From positions 1 to 49,373 of the IMG/VR virus record IMGVR_UViG_3300045825_000148: a stretch of DNA of 49,373 bases, one strand, 5' to 3'. The notes beneath the pieces were generated by a model. That model searched no databases, had not been told where the DNA came from, and was given only the letters and a program-made list of their open reading frames with translations. Numbering within the stretch: the stretch's first letter is position 1; each line of letters opens with the position of its first letter. Below, piece by piece: positions 16,372 to 23,561 of this stretch. A program made the position numbers and the translations under genes. Source of the DNA: a virus.

Positions 16372-17568
16372 TTAGATTTGCGCTCCTGTGAATATTGCTA
16401 ATGTATTGGCATTTAGTGTCAGTATCCCGCCAGAGTTAGTTGCAGGTACTCCAGTAGGAACAAACCCTAATGTTGCACAGGTTATGCTAGGCTGAATAGT
16501 AGTTAATCCCGATAAGTAGGGATAATTGATAGCGTTGGCAAAATTAATCCCGTTGGCAGTTATTGTTACCGATGTTGTTGGAATACGCGCAGGAACTGGA
16601 AATTGAATAATTCCATAAATCTGTAAACCCGAAGCGGCAAAAGCTGTGCCTATTGTTTGAGCCGCCGCGGAAGATGCAATCACAGGCAAATACCTCTGAC
16701 ACTCTCTCAGCACTTGGTCGTATAGCTTGCGCTCGTAGGTAGTGCAGAATGCACCTACTTCAAACTGGACGTCGGTGATGGTGAGGGTAGAACCGTTGAC
16801 TTGAGAGACTAGGTTAGTTGCACCTGTTACACCAATGTAGTTACCCGCTTGCCAAGTTCCGGCGGTAGATTTAAAGGTAGTCCCAGCCCCTAAATCAAAC
16901 CGTATTTGTGCTGCGCCTGCATTGGTATTTCCTGCCCACACGCCGCCAGTATCCCCCGGAATATTAGGTACAGTAATTAAGGTGTCCGTATTAGCCAACA
17001 AGGTAAAACTGAATAGATAACTACGAGTAGCTGCATAGTTTTGAATTGCGCCACTATATGTCCCTGCTACTGAAGCTCTGACCTTGAATTGCAAACTTCC
17101 AGCTTTTGCGTTAGCAGTGCCATATGCAAATCTAGCAAAGTTATATCCTTCAACAGGCACTTGATAATAGAACTGATCCAATGCAATAGGGGAATATGAT
17201 GCCAGCACCGCGCAGCTTAAAGCGTTGGTTGAACCTAACGAATTCAATATTACCGTAGTGGTCTGTGTTTGAAACTTTGATGCCTGCGTTGCACCAAATA
17301 GCCAGTTATCAATCGGATAAGCTCCTGAAATAGGGGTAGTAGCCGTTGTCCCATTAACCTGACTAACTTCACACCCACCATTAACGATAACGTTACGCCC
17401 TATAGTCTGCCCAGCCTGCACCGCCTGACTCGCTGCTGTAGCTGCACCAACTGTAGCTGTTCCAGACTGTACCGTATTACCTGCGTTATCAAAGGTAATC
17501 TGAGTCACTCCACCGACTTGGAGTTCTCCGTGTATTCCATCGTTGCTGCCTTTTAAATTAGCTGACAT
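16372..17568 (-). CDS. Tail fibre protein (398 aa)
   Basis: Starts MSANLKGSNDGIHGELQVGG and goes on with the VGAATAASQAVQAGQT motif shared with neighbouring fibre genes, then NVIVNGGCEVSQVNG and a YPIDNWLFGA segment, which in other phages opens a carbohydrate-binding domain of fibres and tail tips. The C-terminal part is Asn/Thr/Ala-rich. It lies between the 129-aa and 331-aa fibre-like genes. Receptor or surface-polymer binding is inferred; no enzymatic motif is visible. Confidence 0.6.
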   Translation of the reverse strand: MSANLKGSNDGIHGELQVGGVTQITFDNAGNTVQSGTATVGAATAASQAVQAGQTIGRNVIVNGGCEVSQVNGTTATTPISGAYPIDNWLFGATQASKFQTQTTTVILNSLGSTNALSCAVLASYSPIALDQFYYQVPVEGYNFARFAYGTANAKAGSLQFKVRASVAGTYSGAIQNYAATRSYLFSFTLLANTDTLITVPNIPGDTGGVWAGNTNAGAAQIRFDLGAGTTFKSTAGTWQAGNYIGVTGATNLVSQVNGSTLTITDVQFEVGAFCTTYERKLYDQVLRECQRYLPVIASSAAAQTIGTAFAASGLQIYGIIQFPVPARIPTTSVTITANGINFANAINYPYLSGLTTIQPSITCATLGFVPTGVPATNSGGILTLNANTLAIFTGAQI

Positions 17569-17595
17569 AGTGTTGGTTCCTTAATTGTAGCTTCA

Positions 17596-17985
17596 TTATT
17601 TCAGCACGTAACTCGTTGCTAGAGTTATTGTACTTACACTGTTGACACCCCAAGAATCACCCGGTCTAACTGCAAATTGAACCGAGTCAGATATACCATT
17701 TGCAGCGGCAACTTTATAAAAAGCTAATGCCCCGGAAACTATAAACATATAGCCATTGACTGCTGTTGCGGGGTAGTTAAGTTGAACTATTTGCAGTTTG
17801 TTAGAAGAATTAGCGATTATTGTCCCGACTACAGGTACACCAATACTCTGCCATGTTTGCCCAATACCCGGTGTTTGATCGAAGCGAGCTGCATCCCCAG
17901 CACTAACTCCAGCAGGAACTACCGCCTCAGTTGTTGCTGTCATCGTGCCTGTTGTTACACTATTACCTGTTATCGTAGCGCTCAT
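17596..17985 (-). CDS. Short fibre-like protein (129 aa)
   Basis: Opens with MSATITGNSVTTGTMTATTE, then GVSAGDAARFDQTPGIGQTW, a shorter version of the AGDAxxxxQT module seen in the 331-aa and 398-aa proteins. The remainder is a small beta domain (SDSVQFAVRPGDSWGVN). Probably a truncated or single-domain relative of the neighbouring fibres that could act as an adaptor or tip. Stop and next start are separated by 27 bases. Confidence 0.55.
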   Translation of the reverse strand: MSATITGNSVTTGTMTATTEAVVPAGVSAGDAARFDQTPGIGQTWQSIGVPVVGTIIANSSNKLQIVQLNYPATAVNGYMFIVSGALAFYKVAAANGISDSVQFAVRPGDSWGVNSVSTITLATSYVLK

Positions 17986-17993
17986 AATTATCC

Positions 17994-19082
17994 TTATGCG
18001 ACTGTGAGTGTGCTGCCAGAAGGGACAGTGACTGTGACTCCTGATGCTGTTGTAAAGGGTGAGCCAACTACGGCGTTTTTAATCTTGCCTACGCTATGCG
18101 TACCTGTTCCTGCACCTGTTATCGCTACAGCTGTGCCACCAGAAGTTAGCGAGACTTGGAAGTTATTCGTTGTAAGCCCGCCGCTGATGACATAGTAAGG
18201 GGTATCTATTGCAAGTCCCGTAGGGAGCGCACCTGTGGTACTAAAATGAACGAAGCTATCTAAGACAAAGCCATGTGTAGTTAGAACTAGAGTGTTTGCA
18301 GAGCCTAGATAGGTGACTCCTGAAACATAAGCGCCTGAGCCTATTGTCCAGTTCTGAGACACGACTGCATCTATCTCTAGAAATGCGGCATCTGTTCCAC
18401 CACCTACTGCTCCACCGCCGATCTGCGACCAAGTTAGTCCGTTGTAGCCTTGCCACTGATTAGTGACTGTGTTGTAGTAGAGGGAACCTTGTATAGCGGT
18501 AGGTGCCGTAGATAGACTTGGGGCAGTGAACGTCGTTGTCGCCTGCAGCGTTGTGAACACACCTGTAGATGGGTTCGTTGCTCCTACCGTCGCGCCGTTT
18601 ATGGTTCCGCCGGTGATACCCGCCGTTAAATCATTTGCTGCTCGTGTCACCGCTTCGAGGTTTATATTGTTTTGAAGCGTTGCTTCCGCCGCCTGCGCGC
18701 GGGCGATCTCAGCCGTTAGCGCTGTTGCCTGCGTCGGGGTATACGAATTGGGTGTAGTCTTAAATAAGAACCACGTAGTTATAGGCAAGGCTTGAAGCAT
18801 GACACCCATAACAGGGGCGATGCCCGTGATCGTGCACTTGTACATCGTATTGGTCGTACCCCGATCATTGGGCCAGAGATATACGGTGAACTCACCGGTA
18901 GATGACGTTGTCGCAGTGGTGCTACCGCAGATACGCGCGAAGTCAGTTGCGTCAAAAGTGTCCGTCGGATTGCCTTGAGAATCCACAAGCGTGAACGTCA
19001 CGACGGTGTTCGACAAAACATTACCCGCCACATCTGTTAGTGGCGACCCGGTGTTATTAAGCTGGTTGAGGGTGATTGTCAT
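17994..19082 (-). CDS. Tail fibre / baseplate-type protein (362 aa)
   Basis: The first 90 residues (MTITLNQLNNTGSPLTDVAG, then a VTFTLVDSQGNPTDTFDA segment and TTATTSSTGEFTVYLWPNDR) form an Ig-like or FN-like attachment domain that recurs at the N-terminus of tail fibres and fibre-attachment proteins of tailed phages. It is followed by an Ala/Glu helical segment (LTAEIARAQAAEATLQNNIN) and a Thr/Gly-rich beta section. It is one base before the 410-aa fibre gene. Its N-terminal domain suggests it connects fibres to the tail. Confidence 0.6.
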   Translation of the reverse strand: MTITLNQLNNTGSPLTDVAGNVLSNTVVTFTLVDSQGNPTDTFDATDFARICGSTTATTSSTGEFTVYLWPNDRGTTNTMYKCTITGIAPVMGVMLQALPITTWFLFKTTPNSYTPTQATALTAEIARAQAAEATLQNNINLEAVTRAANDLTAGITGGTINGATVGATNPSTGVFTTLQATTTFTAPSLSTAPTAIQGSLYYNTVTNQWQGYNGLTWSQIGGGAVGGGTDAAFLEIDAVVSQNWTIGSGAYVSGVTYLGSANTLVLTTHGFVLDSFVHFSTTGALPTGLAIDTPYYVISGGLTTNNFQVSLTSGGTAVAITGAGTGTHSVGKIKNAVVGSPFTTASGVTVTVPSGSTLTVA

Positions 19083-19083
19083 A

Positions 19084-20316
19084 TCAGGTGCCCAGTGTTT
19101 TCACGGGTATCGCTACCGGGTAGAGTTCTGCCAAATAACTAACAACCGTCGTTGTCCCGCCCGAATTTCCCGCATAAATTTGAATGTAGCCGCCAGCCGT
19201 CACGGTCACATCGTCTGTCGTAGTTGCTACGGCTATTCTATAGGCTCCGGCTGCTATACCATTCACATAAACCTGAGCATTTAAACCTGTTCCGATATAG
19301 CTCGTAGTCATGTAAACTCGGTATGTCCCAGATCTAGGAACAAACCATTCAATAATTTTATTTGCGCCACCAGCGGATATACTTCCTGATACGGAAGGCA
19401 CTGTTTGCGTGCTCCCTGCTTGTACAGCACCAAGGGCGGTAGCGGCCCCAACCGTTCCGGTTACGTTTGCACCTGTAAGATTCGTTAACGCGGCTCCGCT
19501 TATCGCTGGAAGCGACGCGATAGTCGTTGCATTGCCTACAGAAGTTACATTCCCTGTAAGGTTCGCGTTTGTGGTTACATTCGTAGCCAGAGCAACTGCC
19601 CCAGTTACATTCGCGCCAGTTAAAGAAGTGAGTGCTGCTCCGCTTATCGCCGGAAGCGCTGCGATAGTCGTCACGTTTCCCACAGAAGTAACATTTCCTG
19701 TAAGGTTGGCATTTGTCGTTACGTTACCTGCGGTGAGGCTCGCAGCGGTTCCGGTAAAGTTAGTACCTGTAAGTGCTGGAGCTGTACCGACAACAATAGG
19801 ACCAGCCACATCAGGCAGCGTATAAGCCCGTGCGGCAGTATTCGCATTGCTTATAGTGCTTAAAAACTGACCTGTGGTACTTGGCAGCGCCAGCGCGTTA
19901 CCTACCATCGTAGCACTTATGTTATATACGTTTGTACCGTCGCAGTAGAGCACAGCAAACGCACCTCTTGGGATCGTTACACCCGTACCGGCTGAGGTCT
20001 TAAAGGTCAGCAAGAAAATGCTGGCCGCCACGCCGTTGTAAACGACGTAGAGTTTTGAGGTCGCAGGACAAATAACAGAGGTTGTCGCTGTCAGCGTGCC
20101 TGTTATGTTTATGACCGCATTACGCGCTTGATTCGAACTCCACGCCGTTGCCGTTAAAGTAGTGGTCGTGCCTGTAATAGGCACAGTAACCGAACCGGCT
20201 ATAGCCTGTTCAATCAGAGTTCCAAGGTTGGTATTTAACGTCGCGCCCCATGTACCGGCTTGATCGCCGTTAGCAGGGAGTTCTAAGCCTAAAAGCGCGG
20301 AGGTACTGGAGGCCAT
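19084..20316 (-). CDS. Tail fibre protein with tandem repeats (410 aa)
   Basis: Opens MASSTSALLGLELPANGDQA then GTWGATLNTNLGTLIEQAIAG, a start typical of phage tail-fibre proteins (the G-x-W-G-x-x-LNxNLx-x-I element). Residues 198-239 and 246-287 are near-identical tandem units built around NANLTGNVTSVGN and LPAISGAALT, probably forming a fibrous shaft. The C-terminal 100 residues look like a TNF-like/C1q-like head domain (FVPRSGTYRVYMTTSYIG...). It follows the adaptor gene by 8 bases. Role: host recognition fibre, inferred. Confidence 0.65.
   Translation of the reverse strand: MASSTSALLGLELPANGDQAGTWGATLNTNLGTLIEQAIAGSVTVPITGTTTTLTATAWSSNQARNAVINITGTLTATTSVICPATSKLYVVYNGVAASIFLLTFKTSAGTGVTIPRGAFAVLYCDGTNVYNISATMVGNALALPSTTGQFLSTISNANTAARAYTLPDVAGPIVVGTAPALTGTNFTGTAASLTAGNVTTNANLTGNVTSVGNVTTIAALPAISGAALTSLTGANVTGAVALATNVTTNANLTGNVTSVGNATTIASLPAISGAALTNLTGANVTGTVGAATALGAVQAGSTQTVPSVSGSISAGGANKIIEWFVPRSGTYRVYMTTSYIGTGLNAQVYVNGIAAGAYRIAVATTTDDVTVTAGGYIQIYAGNSGGTTTVVSYLAELYPVAIPVKTLGT
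19456..19725 (-). repeat. Tandem repeat in the fibre gene
   Basis: Two copies of a unit of about 48 codons (starting about 19725 and about 19581) code for the near-identical segments GNVTTNANLTGNVTSVGN...ANVTG and TNVTTNANLTGNVTSVGN...ANVTG. The copies differ mainly at third positions and a few conservative residues, so this is a fairly recent internal duplication that lengthens the fibre shaft. Confidence 0.7.
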
Positions 20317-20324
20317 GTTTTATC

Positions 20325-20927
20325 CTATCTATAATTTTGCATTCTGGACTCTGAAGCTACGCCCTTGAGTTCGCCCAGAGCCGACTCGTAAGCCTGTGTG
20401 TAGTATGCCATAACTTCAGGTGCACCCTTCAGGAATATATAGGCTTCAACAACCGAACCGTAAAGAAGGACCTGCTCATAGTTGTTGCTCAGCCACGTAG
20501 TCCCCTGAGTCACGATAGACGCGGGCATCGCAAAGTAGTGGAACATAACCGGATACGCTTGATCAGGCGTAGGGGCCAAGTTAATCGTCGTCTCATCTGA
20601 ATAAGCCCAGAACTTCGGTTGCGCCAACGTCGTCTGTACCGGATACATTTCGTTCAGGAACTCTGGAGCCTTTGGAAGCAGGTTTACGGGCCCGCCAGCA
20701 GTCGTAATCTCAAGTGCTTTTACATTGATGTAATCAGAGGGCAGGGTCAAAGCCCGTGTACCTAAAACGGTTACACCGCTTGCGTTTTTGCGGCTACTTG
20801 GAAGCTTTGCTGCCATATGAATCTTGCGCTCAGAGGTCTGAATGAAACGCTCAATGTTGGCATTGAAAGTCGTTTCATTGGTCTGGCAGATACTCTGTAT
20901 CTGTTCTACGAGCGCGGAGTAGTTCAT
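20325..20927 (-). CDS. Head-tail adaptor-like protein (200 aa)
   Basis: Residues 1-40 form a helical start (MNYSALVEQIQSICQTNETT...RFIQTSERKIHMAAKLP). Next come RALTLPSDYINVKALEI and beta-rich middle parts, then helices near the end (NNYEQVLLYGSVVEAYIFLKG). The order N-terminal helices, 'LPxDY-x-x-V-x-A', then 'PD-Q-x-Y-x-x-x-FHY' is that of adaptor/connector proteins (P22 gp4-like, lambda gpFII-unrelated) that link portal and tail in short-tailed phages. It lies between small head genes and the fibres. A second adaptor-like protein is encoded at 21863-22537. Confidence is moderate because no direct comparison was possible. Confidence 0.6.
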   Translation of the reverse strand: MNYSALVEQIQSICQTNETTFNANIERFIQTSERKIHMAAKLPSSRKNASGVTVLGTRALTLPSDYINVKALEITTAGGPVNLLPKAPEFLNEMYPVQTTLAQPKFWAYSDETTINLAPTPDQAYPVMFHYFAMPASIVTQGTTWLSNNYEQVLLYGSVVEAYIFLKGAPEVMAYYTQAYESALGELKGVASESRMQNYR

Positions 20928-21346
20928 TTACGCCCCATCGCCTTTCCATGACCGCGCGCAGCGAGGCCCACGCCTCGTGGCTTACTCTTAATCTGGCCAC
21001 CTTTGCGCTTAGCCTGCTCGTTCATGTCAGACACGTCGCCGATGCTGTCGATATAAGCCTTTGTTTTCTTATTTGCCGTATTGATCTTGTCAACGGTACT
21101 GCCGGGATCGCCGGAAACCTTAGGCTTGCCTTGAAATGGCTTTTTAATAGTATCCACGACCGAGTCCAGAAACGAAGGCTCAGGCACGTCTTTAATGCCT
21201 GCTTTCTCTCTGGCCAAGGCCGCTGAAGTTTCTTCCAGTAATGATTTCTTACCCACGTTACCTCCTTCGCTGTAGTGCGCAATTTTAGTCGGCTTCTTTA
21301 TAGGATAGCCGTACTTGTTTCTGGGGACATCGTCATGATGCGGCAT
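20924..21346 (-). CDS. Hypothetical protein with Gly/Lys-rich ends (140 aa)
   Basis: Begins MPHHDDVPRNKYGYPIKKP, has an IAHYSEGGNVGKKS element near residue 26-39, a helical middle, and a very basic Gly-rich end (KPRGVGLAARGHGKAMGRK). It shares this Gly/Lys-rich style with the 73-aa gene just before it. The ATG at 21346 and its neighbours are close-packed (stop overlaps the adaptor gene start). Small phage structural or head-associated protein, function unknown; a nucleic-acid-binding tail is possible from the basic C-terminus. Confidence 0.5.
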   Translation of the reverse strand: MPHHDDVPRNKYGYPIKKPTKIAHYSEGGNVGKKSLLEETSAALAREKAGIKDVPEPSFLDSVVDTIKKPFQGKPKVSGDPGSTVDKINTANKKTKAYIDSIGDVSDMNEQAKRKGGQIKSKPRGVGLAARGHGKAMGRK

Positions 21347-21348
21347 GA

Positions 21349-21570
21349 TTAACCGGCTCTGGTAAACTTCTTGCCTTTAACAGCCGCGCCTGTACCACGC
21401 ATGATACCGCCACCAGCCTTGCCTGCAACCTTACCGCCGCACTTCATGCCTTTAGCTTGCTTCTTGTCCCACGCTTCTTCTTGCTTGGAGCCTTCTTTTC
21501 CTTTGCCTTTAGGCTCTTTATCCTTGGGGCTCTTCTCAAATTTAGCTAAAAACGCTGGTAACTTCGCCAT
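21349..21570 (-). CDS. Small Lys/Gly-rich protein (73 aa)
   Basis: Very basic: residues 8-45 are Lys/Glu/Gln-rich and the end reads GMKCGGKVAGKAGGGIMRGT followed by GAAVKGKKFTRAG. Small proteins of this type, with GGGI-x-R-G-x-G-A-A-x-K-G, are often found among head-to-tail genes of environmental podoviruses. It may bind DNA or fold onto the portal region. The Gly-rich element resembles those of the 459-aa and 654-aa internal proteins. Function unknown. Confidence 0.5.
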   Translation of the reverse strand: MAKLPAFLAKFEKSPKDKEPKGKGKEGSKQEEAWDKKQAKGMKCGGKVAGKAGGGIMRGTGAAVKGKKFTRAG

Positions 21571-21590
21571 TTTAATTCTCCTTTGTTAAA

Positions 21591-21866
21591 TTAATACAAC
21601 AGGTCCCCTGTTGTCGGTGACACTGGTGGTGTTAAAACGCGATCCGCGTTATCCGCTGGCCGTGGGTCTTGGAGGGCCTGCGGGTCGAATATTTTCATGG
21701 TGCCGAGTTTAAATTGCGGATGATCCGATTCAAAACACTCTGGGCATACTCTAATCTTTGTCGCCTTCATCCTGATAGTCAGGAACTTTAATTCTTTGAG
21801 TTTAAACGTAAACCCGCAACGGTCGCAATCGCCTAGTGCGATCTTACCTGTAGCGAACGCTGTCAT
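21591..21866 (-). CDS. Small protein with C4 zinc-ribbon-like motif (91 aa)
   Basis: Residues 14-17 are CDRC and residues 41-44 CPEC, a spacing that fits a zinc ribbon; the intervening part is basic (KLKELKFLTIRMKATKIR). The C-terminal part is Pro/Asp-rich (PQALQDPRPADNADR). Such small Zn-ribbon proteins occur within head-completion clusters of many phages. ATG at 21866 overlaps the stop of the upstream adaptor-like gene. Function unknown, metal binding inferred from the four cysteines. Confidence 0.5.
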   Translation of the reverse strand: MTAFATGKIALGDCDRCGFTFKLKELKFLTIRMKATKIRVCPECFESDHPQFKLGTMKIFDPQALQDPRPADNADRVLTPPVSPTTGDLLY

Positions 21867-22537
21867 CTTCCGATCCTCGGAGTAATGCGATAACTGGCCC
21901 GCTCGCGATCTTCGCTCTGCATCATATCGAACTGCTCTTCGTATATCATCTTCAAGGAGTCCATGCGTTCAGGTGCGCGCTTCATTGCCAAGTAATAAGC
22001 AAGACCGGATATAAGGGCTGGTATCGCTCTCGCAGGCGCGTCCAGCGTCGTTGATCCCTCGGTGCCAGCGTCTTGAATACGGCGCATACGCCAATACACG
22101 AGCGTATATGCAGTATCCGGTGGAACCGGCCACACGGTCACAGTAGGAGCCGCCGCTTGGCGATCTACATAGAACTGAACCGGTCTACCCGGACTTTGCT
22201 TTGTCGGAATATTCGCGTATTCTCCTACGGAGAGTCGGCCTATGCCAATGTCTGATGTGACGCCTGCATTCGTAGTTCGGATTACAACGTCCAAGAGGTC
22301 AATGGTGTCCGCTGGAAGGGTGTACGTTGCCGTAGCCGCAAGCAGCGGGACTGTGTTTGAATCTATTGTCCAAAGATTTATGCCCCTATTACCCCACTCA
22401 AGAGCCAACAGGTTCAGGCTGCGACGCGCCGTTCTGACTTCATAGCCTGTGCTGGCTTCTAAACCACATCGCTCGTAACTTTCCTCGATAATCTCAGAAA
22501 CGTCTGGTGAAAACAAGGCCGTACCGGTGGTGGTCAT
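21863..22537 (-). CDS. Second head-tail adaptor-like protein (224 aa)
   Basis: Helical start (SPDVSEIIEESYERCGLEAS), TARRSLNLLALEWGNRGINLW, then ATYTLPADTIDLLDVVIRT and TVWPVPPDTAYTLVYWRMRR, ending with helices (RMDSLKMIYEEQFDMMQSEDRER). The plan (EEAYERCG, RSLNLLxxEWxNRGxNLW, LPxDTxDLLDVVIRT) is that of a common phage connector/adaptor family I recognise as lying downstream of head genes in podoviruses. Probably forms a ring under the portal together with the 200-aa protein. It overlaps the small zinc-ribbon gene downstream. Confidence 0.65.
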   Translation of the reverse strand: MTTTGTALFSPDVSEIIEESYERCGLEASTGYEVRTARRSLNLLALEWGNRGINLWTIDSNTVPLLAATATYTLPADTIDLLDVVIRTTNAGVTSDIGIGRLSVGEYANIPTKQSPGRPVQFYVDRQAAAPTVTVWPVPPDTAYTLVYWRMRRIQDAGTEGSTTLDAPARAIPALISGLAYYLAMKRAPERMDSLKMIYEEQFDMMQSEDRERASYRITPRIGR

Positions 22538-22543
22538 GAAGCT

Positions 22544-22840
22544 TTACCCGTAAAGTACGGTTACCGAAGTAACGGCAGTCAGCGTGGCATAGATACCCAC
22601 CTGACATAGGATACCGTTTTCAGGGAACATGAGCTGAGTCGGAACAGGGTTGGTAGCCGCCAACGCAGGCGAACCTGCAAGGGACAATACCGTAGCCCCG
22701 CCGCTGCCGTCAGTAAAGACAACACCGGGCGTAGCCCCGCCCACGGTAGGAACGAAGTACACACCTTTGATCTTCGCCCGACCGGCAACCATCGCGCCAG
22801 TAGCCGCAACGGTACTGGCTAATAGATTAGACTGTTGCAT
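22544..22840 (-). CDS. Small beta-rich head protein (98 aa)
   Basis: Low-charge, Ala/Val/Gly-rich protein opening MQQSNLLASTVAATGAMVAG and continuing RAKIKGVYFVPTVGG, with alternating beta pattern (VTSVTVLYG at the end). It looks like a small decoration or head-completion protein, comparable to the 118-aa protein at 10475-10831. It lies between the 170-aa structural gene and the adaptor-like gene. Role inferred. Confidence 0.5.
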   Translation of the reverse strand: MQQSNLLASTVAATGAMVAGRAKIKGVYFVPTVGGATPGVVFTDGSGGATVLSLAGSPALAATNPVPTQLMFPENGILCQVGIYATLTAVTSVTVLYG

Positions 22841-22852
22841 ACGAACCTCCTA

Positions 22853-23365
22853 TTACTGCGCTTGGGCGTAAACAACAGTCATGCTCAAAACACCTGCTGT
22901 AACTGCCGAAACAGTTGGTGTAACTTGAACGTAGAAAGTTGTGTTTGTACCGACGTTTGCCATCGCAGTCAGATGAGCTGCAGTAAATGTTGGGCGCAGA
23001 CGCACAGTTGCTTTAACATCGGTAGAAGCCATGTACTCAACACCTGCGGCAGAAATACCGGCGGTCATATTGATCGCTGTACCACCCGTGGTAACCGTTG
23101 GCTGATCGACGATCAGGTCAACAATATTGGCGCCAGCAGGCAGGTTGAATGACGCAGTTGCTGCGGCAGCGGTAGCAGCCCAAGCAGTAGCAGGATAGTT
23201 GTTGTACGAACCTACGGTTTGGCCATCAGCATCGGTCGCCTGCGTGATACTTGCAGCAGGAACGAAGAAAACTTTTTGGGTCAACAGAAGCTCTCCGGTG
23301 TTGATTGCGGAGCCTGCTTTTACGGTGCCAACCAGAACGGGGCCTGAGAAACGGGTAGTTGCCAT
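22853..23365 (-). CDS. Ala/Thr-rich structural protein (170 aa)
   Basis: Start at 23365 (MATTRFSGPVLVGTVKAG) has AGGAG 8-9 bases upstream; a longer frame above it is basic and unrelated. The protein is Ala/Thr/Val-rich and looks beta-structured (NYPATAWAATAAAATASF... INMTAGISAAGVEYMAS). The opening with ATTRFSGPV, VGTVKAG is one I have seen in capsid or decoration-type proteins of phages. It is the first gene after a terminator/promoter pair, so it may be transcribed separately from the capsid gene. Confidence 0.55.
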   Translation of the reverse strand: MATTRFSGPVLVGTVKAGSAINTGELLLTQKVFFVPAASITQATDADGQTVGSYNNYPATAWAATAAAATASFNLPAGANIVDLIVDQPTVTTGGTAINMTAGISAAGVEYMASTDVKATVRLRPTFTAAHLTAMANVGTNTTFYVQVTPTVSAVTAGVLSMTVVYAQAQ

Positions 23366-23457
23366 TTTATTACTCCTGTAAGGGTTTTTAGCCATCCCAG
23401 TCTCTTACAAGTCCGTCGAGCCGGTCTGGGTAGGCAGTAGTCTCGAGTGCTATGGGT

Positions 23458-23486
23458 CTTATACCCGATTCTCAGTTCTCGCGCAA
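23458..23486 (-). promoter_or_regulatory. Putative sigma70 promoter for the head-completion/tail genes
   Basis: On the minus strand TTGCGC (23486-23481), a 17-base spacer and TATAAG (23463-23458) lie directly after the terminator that ends the endonuclease gene. The first gene downstream starts at 23365, giving a leader of about 85 bases. Four of six and five of six bases match the consensus; position makes it plausible. Confidence 0.45.
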
Positions 23487-23487
23487 C

Positions 23488-23516
23488 AAAAAAAATGCCC
23501 CGGAGGGGGCCGGGGC
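23488..23516 (-). terminator. Rho-independent terminator after the GIY-YIG gene
   Basis: On the minus strand a 7-bp GC stem (GCCCCGG / CCGGGGC) with a CCCCCT loop is followed by A and then eight T. It ends the transcript of the endonuclease gene at 23562. Confidence 0.8.
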
Positions 23517-23561
23517 GAATTGTGGCTGGGGAGCCACGGGGAGAATCACAAACATTTTAAC

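Noticed and set aside
23396-23487. tRNA-like stretch between the endonuclease terminator and the structural gene
   Set aside because: CCCAG/CTGGG pairing was noticed, but no D, anticodon and T arms in order; a promoter and leader explain it better.
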